A stretch of DNA of 47,058 nucleotides from Planctomycetota bacterium (GTDB lineage Bacteria > Planctomycetota > Phycisphaerae > Sedimentisphaerales > Anaerobacaceae): the NCBI GenBank assembly GCA_013349615.1, contig DUZJ01000020.1, positions 1 to 47,058 of the forward strand, in the 5' to 3' direction. The position numbers and the translations under genes were made by a program. Positions 23,491-32,354 of this stretch are shown one piece after another. The notes under the pieces were generated by a model. It saw only the letters and a program-made list of their open reading frames with translations. It was not told the DNA's origin and made no database searches. Positions within the stretch are counted from its first letter, which is position 1. Each line of letters begins with the position of its first letter.

Positions 23491-25116
23491 TTAATACATA
23501 TCACCTCCCGGAGGCATCCCGGGCGGCTTTTCTTTCTTTTCGGGAATCTCGCTGACCACAGCATCGGTCGTCAGCAGCAGCGAAGCAATCGAGGCTCCGT
23601 TCTGCAGGGCAATTCTTTCGACCTTTGTAGGTACAATGACGCCGAACTCAATCATGTTACCGTATTTTTTACGCAATGCGTCATATCCGAAGTTTTTCTG
23701 TTTGCTTTCCATAACCTTCTGTGCAACGATTGAGCCGTCCAGTCCGGCGTTTTCAGCGATTTGCTTAATCGGCGCCACAACCGCTCTTCGCACGATATCA
23801 ACGCCTATTCTTTCATCGCCGGCGGCCTTGACCTTATCCAGAACGGCCAAAGCTCTGAGCATTGGTACACCTCCTCCCGGCAGAATCCCTTCTTCCGCCG
23901 CTGCCCGGCAGGCATGTAGTGCATCTTCTACACGTGCCTTCTTTTCCTTCATCTCCGCCTCAGTCGCCGCTCCGACATTAATCTGTGCCACGCCACCTAC
24001 TAATTTTGCTAATCTTTCCTGAAGTTTTTCAATGTCATAGTCGCTGGTGGATTTATCAATCTCGTTTTTAATCTGTTCTATCCTGCCTTTGATGGCTTCG
24101 GTACTGCCGCCACCTTCGATAATGGTAGTGGCATCTTTGTCGATAGTAATTCGTTTTGCTCTGCCGAGCTGTGTCAATTCGATGTTCTCTAACTGCAGCC
24201 CAAGGTCCTCAAAAATGGCCTCACCGCCGGTCAGAACCGCAATATCGCTCAGCAGCGCTTTTCGCCTGTCGCCAAAGCCGGGCGCTTTCATAGCGGCTGC
24301 TTGAAGAACACCACGCAATTTATTGACAACCAGCGTGGCCAATGCCTCGCCCTCAATGTCTTCGGCGATGACCAACAGCGGCTTGCCTTGTTTGGATACC
24401 TTCTCAAGTAGTGGAACAAGTGATTTTATCGAGCTGATTTTCTTTTCGTGCACCAGAATGTATGGCTTTTCCAGCACGACCGACATATTCTCCAGATCGT
24501 TAATAAAGTGCGGGCTGAGGTAACCTTTATCGAACTGCATCCCCTCGACCAGCTCAACCGTTGTTTCCAGTGATTGGCCCTCTTCTACGGTGATAACTCC
24601 GTCTTTGCCGACCCTGCCCATCGCCTCAGCCAGCTTTTTGCCGATCTCAGCATCCTGGTTCGCTGAGCAGGTTGCTACCTGTTCGAACTGCTTGGCGGAA
24701 ACAACGGATGTGCTCATCCTGTGCAGTTCTTTCACGATTGCATCGACGCCTGCTTCGATACCCCGTTTTACCTGCATTGGATTAGCGCCGGCTGTGATGT
24801 TTTTGAGGCCTTCATCGAAGATACTCTCAGCCAGAATTGTTGCCGTTGTTGTCCCGTCGCCGGCAACGCTCGATGTCTTCGAGGCCACTTCCTTGACCAT
24901 TTGTGCGCCCATATCCTCGTAGGAATCTTCCAGCTCAATCTCCTTGGCAACCGTTACACCATCTTTGGTAACGGTAGGCGAGCCGAACGATTTTTCCAAA
25001 ATCACATTCCTGCCGCACGGCCCGAGTGTGATCTTGACCGCCTTTGCGAGTTTCTTCACACCCTTTTGAACAGCCGCGCGTGCTTCACTGCCAAAAGCAA
25101 TTTTTTTAGCTGCCAT
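23491..25116 (-). CDS. groEL: Chaperonin GroEL
   Basis: A 541-residue group I chaperonin beginning [20 protein letters not shown]. It has [16 protein letters not shown], the ATPase loop [16 protein letters not shown], the apical domain [20 protein letters not shown] and the equatorial [16 protein letters not shown]. The C-terminus GMPPGGDMY is a shortened version of the usual Gly-Gly-Met tail. The ATG at 25116 is preceded by AAGGAG. With GroES it folds cytosolic proteins. No CIRCE operator was seen upstream of groES. Confidence 0.97.
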   Translation of the reverse strand: MAAKKIAFGSEARAAVQKGVKKLAKAVKITLGPCGRNVILEKSFGSPTVTKDGVTVAKEIELEDSYEDMGAQMVKEVASKTSSVAGDGTTTATILAESIFDEGLKNITAGANPMQVKRGIEAGVDAIVKELHRMSTSVVSAKQFEQVATCSANQDAEIGKKLAEAMGRVGKDGVITVEEGQSLETTVELVEGMQFDKGYLSPHFINDLENMSVVLEKPYILVHEKKISSIKSLVPLLEKVSKQGKPLLVIAEDIEGEALATLVVNKLRGVLQAAAMKAPGFGDRRKALLSDIAVLTGGEAIFEDLGLQLENIELTQLGRAKRITIDKDATTIIEGGGSTEAIKGRIEQIKNEIDKSTSDYDIEKLQERLAKLVGGVAQINVGAATEAEMKEKKARVEDALHACRAAAEEGILPGGGVPMLRALAVLDKVKAAGDERIGVDIVRRAVVAPIKQIAENAGLDGSIVAQKVMESKQKNFGYDALRKKYGNMIEFGVIVPTKVERIALQNGASIASLLLTTDAVVSEIPEKKEKPPGMPPGGDMY

Positions 25117-25215
25117 TTCTGTATTTCTCCTTTTCTTTGTATCTCTGTCGTATTGCGTTCTCGTTTTGTGCGATGTCCGCCGCGCACAACGCACTACGTA
25201 TTAAAGTTTCGTTTC

Positions 25216-25506
25216 TTACTTTTCAATTATTGCCATAATATCCGACTCATCCATAATCAGATACTCCTTGCCCTCTATCTTTATCTCTGTCCCGGCATAG
25301 CTTGTGAAAAGCACATTCTGCCCCTTTTTCACCTGTACTTTTTGGCGTGTTCCGTCGTCGAGCAATTTCCCCTCGCCGACACTTACGATTTTACCCCTTT
25401 GCGGTTTTTCTTTGGCGGTGTCCGGCAGGACTATCCCGCCGGCGGTCTTCGTCTCTGCCTCGAGACGTTGAACAAGTACTTTATCTGCCAATGGTCGAAT
25501 CTTCAT
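25216..25506 (-). CDS. groES: Co-chaperonin GroES
   Basis: A 96-residue GroES: IRPLADKVLVQRLEAETKTA, the mobile loop GGIVLPDTAKEKPQRGKIVS, and GQNVLFTSYAGTEIKIEGKE. It caps the GroEL ring. AAAGGAGC precedes the ATG. It lies 99 nt before groEL. Confidence 0.97.
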   Translation of the reverse strand: MKIRPLADKVLVQRLEAETKTAGGIVLPDTAKEKPQRGKIVSVGEGKLLDDGTRQKVQVKKGQNVLFTSYAGTEIKIEGKEYLIMDESDIMAIIEK

Positions 25507-25581
25507 TTTGACTTTGCTCCTTTCAAAAAGCCCTTTTTCTACTCTTTACTTGCCTTTTTTCGCTATCTTCGCAAATTATAA

Positions 25582-25995
25582 CTATTCTGCGAAAAGGTCG
25601 CTATTATATTTTTTTATAAACAGTTTGTTCAACTGCTGGCGCAGAATATTCATATCAACCGGCTTTTCAATGACGCTGAAGACGTCAAGTCGCAGGGCCT
25701 TGCTGAGCATTGATTCGCCCGCAGCGCTTGTCAGCAGGATGCAGGGCAGCAGCGGATAATCCATTCGAATAATCTTTATCGTCACAAGCCCGTTTGATTT
25801 TTCCGAATCCATATCCACAATTGTCGTATGAATTCGTCTTTGCTCGATAATATTAACAAACTCGCCTGCGTTCTCGGCCATCAGCAGATTAACGCCTCTG
25901 GGCTGAAAAAGGTCGCGCAGCGCCTCCGGCCAGCCCCAGTTGGCGCCGCTGGCCAGAAAATTGACTTCCTCAAGTTTTGAAAAATTCACAACCAT
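25582..25995 (-). CDS. Stand-alone receiver-domain protein
   Basis: A 137-residue protein that is essentially one CheY-like receiver domain: the phosphoacceptor Asp in THTTIVDMDSE-like context (IHTTIVDMDSEKSNGLVTIK), the Thr/Ser position in CILLTSAAGE and the conserved Lys in VIEKPVDMNILRQQL. There is no output domain and no kinase gene nearby. It precedes groES by 75 nt on the same strand and may be co-transcribed. The ATG at 25995 is preferred to one at 26025. Confidence 0.75.
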   Translation of the reverse strand: MVVNFSKLEEVNFLASGANWGWPEALRDLFQPRGVNLLMAENAGEFVNIIEQRRIHTTIVDMDSEKSNGLVTIKIIRMDYPLLPCILLTSAAGESMLSKALRLDVFSVIEKPVDMNILRQQLNKLFIKKYNSDLFAE

Positions 25996-26326
25996 AGTCG
26001 TATATAATTTGGATAATGGTTGCAAATTGTGTGCCAGATACTTCGCCGCAGGCCCACACCTCCATAAGCGTTTGCTATAAATGAGCTTACATTACAGAGA
26101 GGCGCACCGGCCAATCTGGCAAAATTGCAGATAATCCCGGTTTCTCTGCCAGCCTGGCAGGTTTGTTGCTTTTTTCCCATTTTTTTTTGACGCCGCCAAA
26201 AGGATACCGTAACCGGCATTTCTGTTATCAACATCCTGCTCCTCGGATACGCCCTTATAGCGGCAGGGCGGGACCTGCCCTGAGCGCAGTCGAAGGGTTG
26301 CCCCACCATTATTTCTTATAAAAACC

Positions 26327-26530
26327 GCGACGTTTCACGTCGCTTCAATATCGGTTAGCCCCCAGTCCTGTGCAGTGGGTTTCTTTTTTGTTATTTCACG
26401 CCACCACGTGGCGGGGTTGCCTTTTTATATAGCCCCCACCCCTGTGGTGGGGGGATTTGTTGTCCTTGTTACCCAGTCCTGTGCTGGGGTTCATAATTAC
26501 CACCAATCCTCCGGGCGGGGTTCTTAAGGG
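26327..26530. repeat. Array of short GC-rich hairpins
   Basis: Successive hairpins at 30-45 nt spacing: GCGACG/CGTCGC (26327-26343), CCCA/TGGG (26361-26379), CGCCAC/GTGGCG (26399-26413), CCCCCACC/GGTGGGGG (26433-26453), CCCAG/CTGGG (26472-26488), and a weaker one near 26500-26522. Three have a loop built on CCTGT or TCCTGTG and most end in GGGGTT or similar. The remaining part of 26026-26326 shows nothing coding. Confidence 0.55.
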
Positions 26531-26561
26531 GTGCTCCGACCGGGGGTGCACACGCAACAAA

Positions 26562-26630
26562 TGTCATTCCGACCGAAGTCCCCGTTCTTGCTTTCGCAAG
26601 AAAGCACGGGGACGAAGCGGAGGAATCTAT
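26562..26630. repeat. Palindromic dispersed repeat of the TGTCATTCCGA type
   Basis: It begins TGTCATTCCGACCGAAGT and ends GGAGGAATCT. Inside, GTCCCCGT pairs with ACGGGGAC and within that TCTTGC pairs with GCAAGA, giving a long hairpin at 26578-26613. A shorter relative is at 33789-33826. Confidence 0.65.
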
Positions 26631-26644
26631 TAAAAAATGTCATT

Positions 26645-26833
26645 GCTAGGAGCAAATACTTACGTGCCTATAAGGCACCAGATCTCAAAAATCGTTTACG
26701 CCAACATGGTAACCATCCATTGCTTTACAAAGAGACTTTTCAAAATAAACATCAAGCTGCGCGAAGAGAAAGGCAGATTAAGGGCTTCTCAAGAGCAAGG
26801 AAACAAGACTTAATCAAAGGAATAACTATGTGA
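26645..26833 (+). pseudogene. GIY-YIG endonuclease C-terminal remnant
   Basis: The frame reads YKAPDLKNRLRQH and then HPLLYKETFQNKHQAARRER followed by QIKGFSRARKQDLI. This is the second half of small UvrC-type GIY-YIG nucleases (usual pattern DLxxRLxxH and ExRExQIKGWxRxKK). The GIY and YIG strands and the catalytic Arg are missing and the middle is shortened. The preceding codons belong to the palindromic repeat at 26562-26630, so it is a dead fragment. Confidence 0.6.
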
Positions 26834-26943
26834 GTTTACACTGAGCTTCGGATTTTACCTTGATTAAAACCGGAGCGAAGTGAGTCCTGCTCGGAAAGCT
26901 CCTAATGTTTCTCTATCAGCAGGGCTCGAACAATACAAGAACA

Positions 26944-26972
26944 TTGACATTGTATCTCCAGCAGACTAAATT
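26944..26972 (+). promoter_or_regulatory. Possible sigma-70 promoter in the spacer before the methyltransferase
   Basis: TTGACA at 26944-26949, 17 nt, then TAAATT at 26967-26972. It is about 350 nt before the methyltransferase gene, so a long leader would be needed. Otherwise 26834-27321 shows no gene. Confidence 0.3.
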
Positions 26973-27321
26973 GATAACAAAAAGTGCTGTAGATTGCAGG
27001 GTGCGATATTTCGCAACACCTTGACTAAATATGAGACAGGAAAATTGAAAAGAAGAAAGATTTGCAGTTGCATGTATTTGGAAATAATCAGCGGCGGGCT
27101 AAAGACCCACCCTGCGTCCAAAAACTACACGAGGTGACAGAACGAATTTGTAAGGAAAAGATAGAATCGTTTGTTTAGACACCGATAGATACTGATTAGC
27201 ACCGATTCTGGCAGATGTTTGTGGGAGAATTTTCATAGTGTTTGCGTAAATGAATATAATTGTGTAGGATATGCGACAAAATATATGAGAGGATGCTAAA
27301 CTCCGAAATTCGACGAATGCT

Positions 27322-30300
27322 ATGTCCGTTGCAAGTGTACAACTGATTAAAGATTTTAATCTTAAAGGTGTATCTGCGCCTGAATTTTTTCGTTCAGCCG
27401 AGGACATTGAAAAATATGCCGGTCGTCATCCTTACTCCCATCTTATGAGACGAGCATGGGAAGCAATGCATCTAAACGGCATACTCTGTGTCGATGACAT
27501 ACCGACGGTCTATTTCAAGGAAGTCAAACGTATTGATTCCCTTAGACAGCGAGAGCGTTACCAGAAATTCTGGAATCAAGGGCTTGCCACTCTTTTAGTA
27601 ATCAGTAGCCCTGACGAAGTGCAGGTTTTTTCAAGTCTGGCCGAACCGGTAAAGGAAGATTCAGTTATCGAAGATGAGCATAGGCTTGTAGAGATACTTG
27701 ATTCGACAGCTAAGGTGCTTTTTGTACGCAGGGTTCAGACAGGACAGATTTACAGGGACAATCCAGACAGTTTCCAGCCAGACAAAGCTGTTGATAGGTT
27801 TCTTCTCAGAAATCTAAAAAAGGCACGTGATCAGTTGCATGAGCATAGTGAACTGAATTACGAAATTGTGCACGCTCTTCTTGGTCGTATTATTTTTACT
27901 TGCTATCTCGTTGAACGCGATATTATCGATGAAGAACAATTCGACAAAGCTGGTGCAAAAGGAATAAAAAATCTTCGCGAGTTGTTTACAAAATACAAGG
28001 GTGATAAAGCAAAGAATATTCTTTATGATCTCTTCGCTCTCTTGCAAAAACATTTTAATGGAAGTATGTTTGATGATACACTCGAAGATGAGCGACCGCT
28101 GGTAGATAAAGGACATATAGAAATACTCCGTAGATTTTTGAACGGGGAAGAATTAGACGAAAATCAATTGACATTTGATTTCTGGGCTTATGACTTCCGT
28201 GTAATCCCCGTTGAGACGATAAGCTCTATTTATGAGGAGTTTCTCGCTGCAGAAGACGAAAAAGAGCAACGTAAGAGCGGGGCTTATTACACACCAAAAT
28301 ATCTAGCGGAGATGGTCGTTAATGTTGCTGTTGACGGCTGGAACACACTTTTAGGGAAAAAGTTTTTGGATCCAGCATGTGGGTCAGGCATCTTTTTGGT
28401 AATACTTTTTAACCGTATTGCAGAGCAATGGAGACGAAAAAACCCGGGAGTATATAATATTACCCGTACTGAGGCACTTCTGGAAATCATTTCCGAAAAA
28501 CTGTGCGGTGTTGATGTCAATGAAACCGCTTGCCGTATTGCATGCTTTAGTCTTTATCTGGCATTTCTCGATCAGCTCAGACGAAGGGATATCCATGAAC
28601 TGGAGCAAAAACGAGGAAAAGTGCTGGATAATTTCCTCGCCCTTAAAGAAAATAATTATGCAAACACAAAAACTCCCGTAATCTTCGAGGGGAACTTTTT
28701 TGATAATGGTGTACCTATAGAAAAATCTTTTGATCTTGTCATAGGAAATCCACCGTGGGTAAGCAGAGGCAAGGCTTCTGATACCAAAGCATTTGAATGG
28801 TGTTTAAGTGAAAATAATCCATATCTTAAAGATGCTCCCAGATCAAAAGCAGATCGCAAACAACATTTCCTGCCGGCCAAACAGATTGCCCACGCCTTTA
28901 TGTGGAAATCACCGGTACACCTGAAAGCTAACGGAAAGTCGTGCCTTGTTTTGCCGACGAAAGTCCTTTTCAATAACAAGACCGACAAATTTCAAGCAGG
29001 CTGGTTTTCAAATGTTACAGTCGATAAGGTTATTCAATTATCCGACTGGCGACATATCCTCTTTGAAAATGCTGATTGCCCGGCAGTGATTATCAAATTC
29101 ACTCCCCAAAAGCCGGAAGAAGATTATTCTATAAAATATGAAGTACCAAAGGTAAGTTCTTATGACCCGCGAAGAGGAGTTATAGACATTGTACCCGAAG
29201 ATCGTAAAAACATACGACTGTCCGAGATACAGGAATCCTCGCACAAAAAACAGATATCCGTAGTCTGGAAGAAAAAGTTCTGGGGAACAAATCGAGATGT
29301 TCATCTTGTCGATAGATTGCTTGAAATGCCGCGTTTAGGCGATATTGTTGGAAAGCCTGAAAAACCAAAACAATTTATATCGGGTCAGGGTTTTCAGCCA
29401 TATTTACCTGAATATTATGAAACAATTGATGGTAAACTTCAACCTGTACTTAAAGAAAATGGAAAAGAAAAACATGGAAAACCCAAACCAATTTGGTGGC
29501 CAAAGAAACACCTTTATATAAACACAAGAAATAAAGGCATCAATTTGATACTTACAAGATGGAATTGTTGCGAATTCGGGAGATATGAATTCGAGAAAAC
29601 TTTTACCGAGCTTCGTCGCAGTCCAGATAAATCAATTTTTAAGCCCCCGATGGTTCTTGTTAATCAGGGCTTTTCCAGGAAAGCTTTCTGTGACTTCCCA
29701 GTACTTTTTCGTGCCACATTACAATCAATTACCAGTAGCAAAGAAAATGCAAGTGAAGAAGATAGAAAACTATTGATGTTTTTATCTGCGGTATTAAATA
29801 CTACTCTTGCTGATTATTATTCTTTTCATATTTCTGCCAACCTTGGGATAGAAAGAGATCTTGTTCGCCTAGAGGAAATAGAATTTTTACCATTCCCCCT
29901 TCCTGGAGACACTTATGATCCGCCAAGGTCACGCAGGATAATAGACCAGATAGCCAAGCAGATGAGCTGCTTGAAGGCATCTATTGAGAAAGAGGATATG
30001 GGATGGGAGGAGAAAGTAAAAGCAGCCATGCAGGATATTGAGCGACTGGTCTATGAGTATTATGGAATTTCCGAACGTGAGCAAATGCTTATTGAAGATA
30101 CTGTTAAAATCTTCAAACGGAGTATGATGCCGACATCAGCAAGTAAAGAAGTGCGAACTATAAGAAAGCCTACGCCGGATGAACGCAAAGATTACGTGGA
30201 ATTGCTTTGCGGGATATTAAATTCGTGGGCGAAACGAAGCAAATTCAGGGTGAATGGGAAAGTTGAAGTTTCAAATATTTTAGGGACATCCGTAGTTACT

Positions 30301-30558
30301 CTTTGTAAATCTGAGAAATCTAAGCCTTTCCAGCAAAGTCAAACATCTGATGAATTACAAGCGGCCTTGAAAAGTATTCAAGAAGCCCTTCCTGAAAGGA
30401 AGGGTAGGTTTACATATCATCGAGGGTTGAAGGTTTTTGACAGAGACAATCTCTATATTGTCAAGCCGCTTGCATTGAGGCATTGGACGAAGACGGCAGC
30501 TATCAATGATGCTGATGAGATAGCCGCTGCAATACTATCTTCAGGGAGGGATAGTTGA
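27322..30558 (+). CDS. Type IIG-like adenine-specific DNA methyltransferase
   Basis: A 1078-residue protein. Residues 1-300 are a helical N-terminal region without a recognised nuclease motif. The methyltransferase core has KSGAYYTPKYLAEMVV, motif I FLDPACGSGIFLVILF at about 348-363 and catalytic motif IV IGNPPWVS at about 474-481. Residues about 600-900 probably hold the target-recognition part (FISGQGFQPYLPEYYE, then FLPFPLPGDTYDPPRSRRII). The remaining 150 or so residues are of unknown type. It N6-methylates adenine in a specific DNA sequence. The stop overlaps the next gene's ATG as TGATG. There is no obvious ribosome-binding site at 27322. Codon use is more AT-rich by eye than in flanking genes, suggesting transfer. 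Confidence 0.85.
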   Translation: MSVASVQLIKDFNLKGVSAPEFFRSAEDIEKYAGRHPYSHLMRRAWEAMHLNGILCVDDIPTVYFKEVKRIDSLRQRERYQKFWNQGLATLLVISSPDEVQVFSSLAEPVKEDSVIEDEHRLVEILDSTAKVLFVRRVQTGQIYRDNPDSFQPDKAVDRFLLRNLKKARDQLHEHSELNYEIVHALLGRIIFTCYLVERDIIDEEQFDKAGAKGIKNLRELFTKYKGDKAKNILYDLFALLQKHFNGSMFDDTLEDERPLVDKGHIEILRRFLNGEELDENQLTFDFWAYDFRVIPVETISSIYEEFLAAEDEKEQRKSGAYYTPKYLAEMVVNVAVDGWNTLLGKKFLDPACGSGIFLVILFNRIAEQWRRKNPGVYNITRTEALLEIISEKLCGVDVNETACRIACFSLYLAFLDQLRRRDIHELEQKRGKVLDNFLALKENNYANTKTPVIFEGNFFDNGVPIEKSFDLVIGNPPWVSRGKASDTKAFEWCLSENNPYLKDAPRSKADRKQHFLPAKQIAHAFMWKSPVHLKANGKSCLVLPTKVLFNNKTDKFQAGWFSNVTVDKVIQLSDWRHILFENADCPAVIIKFTPQKPEEDYSIKYEVPKVSSYDPRRGVIDIVPEDRKNIRLSEIQESSHKKQISVVWKKKFWGTNRDVHLVDRLLEMPRLGDIVGKPEKPKQFISGQGFQPYLPEYYETIDGKLQPVLKENGKEKHGKPKPIWWPKKHLYINTRNKGINLILTRWNCCEFGRYEFEKTFTELRRSPDKSIFKPPMVLVNQGFSRKAFCDFPVLFRATLQSITSSKENASEEDRKLLMFLSAVLNTTLADYYSFHISANLGIERDLVRLEEIEFLPFPLPGDTYDPPRSRRIIDQIAKQMSCLKASIEKEDMGWEEKVKAAMQDIERLVYEYYGISEREQMLIEDTVKIFKRSMMPTSASKEVRTIRKPTPDERKDYVELLCGILNSWAKRSKFRVNGKVEVSNILGTSVVTLCKSEKSKPFQQSQTSDELQAALKSIQEALPERKGRFTYHRGLKVFDRDNLYIVKPLALRHWTKTAAINDADEIAAAILSSGRDS

Positions 30559-31214
30559 TGGTAATGGGGGCAGAGGCAAATGCTGTGGTATGGAAGGAGG
30601 ATTTATTTCCGGAAGATCTTATTCCCGAAATATTGGAACTTGTCATAACCTCATGGGACTCTTTCGAAAAGCCTGATCGCCTCGAACGTGAAGTGTCTAT
30701 ATCAGAAGAATTCGTGAAAAATATACGCATTGAAAAAAATAGACGGGTCGATTTGCCATTCCATGTATGGCCGGAGGTAAACACTCTTGATACTCAAGCA
30801 GAAGATAAGGGGCGTACAGATATTCTCTTTGCATTTTTGGGTACTCCTAAAGAAGAAGTTCATTTTGTTTTTGAGTGTAAGAGATTGCGTATTCCTTATC
30901 CACCTCCATCAAAATTAGCAACTAATAACAGTGAATATGTTAATAAGCAGGGAATGATGTGCTTCGTCACCGGCAAATACAGCGGAAGTGTAACAAATGG
31001 AGGCATGATTGGATATGTCATGGATGGCAGGACAGAAAAGGCGATCCCCTCTGTTGGGATACTCATCAAAAAAAAGAGGCTTGCCCTGAAGTTAGCTGAA
31101 GATACGGGCCTTGAACGTTCTTCTGTAATGGGGGACTTGCAAAACGTTAGAGAAACAAGACATATATTGAATGAAAGAAAATTTACAATCCATCATATAT
31201 TTCTCGCTGTCTGA
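30558..31214 (+). CDS. PD-(D/E)XK-like nuclease candidate partner of the methyltransferase
   Basis: A 218-residue protein not assigned to a named family. It shows a nuclease-like set of residues: Glu74 in VWPEVNT, Asp88 in GRTDILFAF, then the strand HFVFECKRLRI with Glu106 and Lys108 (ExK). This spacing fits a PD-(D/E)XK core. AGGGAGGGA precedes the ATG at 30558, which overlaps the methyltransferase stop, so the two proteins are probably made in a fixed ratio. Likely a restriction subunit. It could also be a non-cleaving specificity or repair protein. Confidence 0.6.
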   Translation: MVMGAEANAVVWKEDLFPEDLIPEILELVITSWDSFEKPDRLEREVSISEEFVKNIRIEKNRRVDLPFHVWPEVNTLDTQAEDKGRTDILFAFLGTPKEEVHFVFECKRLRIPYPPPSKLATNNSEYVNKQGMMCFVTGKYSGSVTNGGMIGYVMDGRTEKAIPSVGILIKKKRLALKLAEDTGLERSSVMGDLQNVRETRHILNERKFTIHHIFLAV

Positions 31215-31527
31215 CTTTTCTATTTGTGCTTTGGAATAATCAGGTGTCCTGCCATAATTCTTTCAACTAACGACTACCCAACCCCGCACTTGCCGTCAAA
31301 AACAAAATCCGTGAAATCTGCTTGCCCCCTTTTTTAGAGTGCCTTTCACTCTAAGGGTCTTCCGCCGCCTGTAAGACAGCGCTATTTATGTGCTAAAAAA
31401 GCACTTTTTTGGTCATTTTTTTGCCTTTTTTGTGCATTTTTTGCATTTTCGGTGGCTAAAAACCTCAGCGAGCTCTCCGTTCTCCGCGGTAAATTTTTTC
31501 CATTTTTTTGTTGGTTAAATCTTTTAT

Positions 31528-31568
31528 GCTCTTATGCTCTTATCCTCTTGTGCTCTTATGCACTTGTG
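31528..31568 (+). repeat. Octanucleotide tandem array in repeat-rich spacer
   Basis: Five diverged copies of ATGCTCTT. The spacer 31215-31816 has no gene. It contains several short phrases made of two diverged 8-10 bp direct repeats, such as AATCCTGTAAATCCTGT near 31685 and TCTGTGTTAGTCCGTGTTT near 31586. Confidence 0.7.
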
Positions 31569-31816
31569 CCTTCGTGGTAAAAAGTCTGTGTTAGTCCGTG
31601 TTTCTTCAACCAAAAACGCTCATACCTAACGGCCAAATCTGAAAAAAATAAAAAAATTTTAACTGCTTTATTACCAATAACTTAATCCTGTAAATCCTGT
31701 CAAAAACAAGCCATTTTTCGCATCAAACGCGCACATTCGCCCATTTATAGAGGCGCTTCTTTTTTTTACAGAAGGCCAAATAGAAGGAAATGGTGATTGG
31801 TATATGGCCAATATTT

Positions 31817-31865
31817 AACTACCAACTATGAACTACGAACCACGAACTACAAGCTACAAGCTATG
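31817..31865 (+). repeat. Degenerate heptanucleotide array
   Basis: Seven 7-bp units in a row: AACTACC, AACTATG, AACTACG, AACCACG, AACTACA, AGCTACA, AGCTATG. Non-coding. Confidence 0.85.
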
Positions 31866-31910
31866 CAAACCGCCTAAACTCCCCAAAATCCACAGCCTCC
31901 CGTCACACCT

Positions 31911-31938
31911 GTCATTCCCGCGCAGGCGGGAATCCATT
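31911..31938. repeat. dRS3-like palindrome, copy 1
   Basis: ATTCCCGC (31914-31921), loop GCAG, GCGGGAAT (31926-31933), flanked by GTC and CCATT. The ATTCCC-N8-GGGAAT core is that of the dRS3 repeat described in Neisseria and seen in many genomes. Confidence 0.8.
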
Positions 31939-31943
31939 ACGAC

Positions 31944-31971
31944 ATACGCTATACGCTATACGAGCATCGAG
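31944..31971 (+). repeat. Short heptanucleotide array at the edge of the dispersed repeat
   Basis: ATACGCT, ATACGCT, ATACGAG, CATCGAG. The last unit touches the head of the dispersed repeat copy 1. Confidence 0.7.
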
Positions 31972-32200
31972 GATCCAACTTTAGCTCACTTTAGGCACTT
32001 TAGTTCACTTTTCACTAATTTCCCCTCTACATTTGTAGTGAGCGCACTACAAATCGCTCATTTTATGCAAAACAAACCCAATTTCCAAAAAGCCCAAATG
32101 AACGTAAATATGGTATTAACAGTGGATTATGAAAAAAAGACACTTGGTGAACGTGGGAAAAACAAACCCAATTCAAACCCAATCAAACCCAATTCTCTGC
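31965..32200 (+). mobile_element. Dispersed repeat, copy 1
   Basis: The head is a tandem of ACTTTAGCTC and ACTTTAGGC units. Next comes a palindrome TTTGTAGTG-AGCG-CACTACAAA (32030-32051), then a conserved body (GCTCATTTTATGCAAAACAA), and last a tail of roughly 10-bp units AAACCCAATT/C, about three here. It has no terminal inverted repeats or transposase. Copies 2 and 3 are at 40814-41112 and 46740-47058. Its translation gives a KPNFQKAQMN-type peptide that creates false open frames. Confidence 0.85.
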
Positions 32201-32226
32201 CGTAAGGCATCCTGGGGGAAAATACG

Positions 32227-32299
32227 TGCACCCCGTTAGAAATTCCAGAGGCGACAAAAATATCTGGGAAGAAAGGAAAATATTTTCTAACGGGGTGCA
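32227..32299. repeat. Inverted-repeat element, copy 2
   Basis: TGCACCCCGTTAGAAA (32227-32242) and TTTCTAACGGGGTGCA (32284-32299), a perfect 16-bp inverted repeat with a 41-nt interior unlike that of copy 1. It ends 55 nt before the prenyltransferase start, so it would lie in that gene's leader. Confidence 0.75.
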
Positions 32300-32354
32300 A
32301 TTTGTGAGGGCACCCGCCTTGCGGGAATCCAGGTCCGTGATTAAAATTAAATAT

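Noticed and set aside
25507..25581. Possible CIRCE operator upstream of groES
   Set aside because: No TTAGCACTC-N9-GAGTGCTAA or near match is present.
26327..26530. CRISPR array
   Set aside because: The repeats vary in the stem, have no constant sequence of CRISPR length and no cas genes are nearby.
27099..27407. Minus-strand open frame overlapping the methyltransferase start
   Set aside because: No family similarity or ribosome-binding site; it is a shadow of the real gene and spacer.
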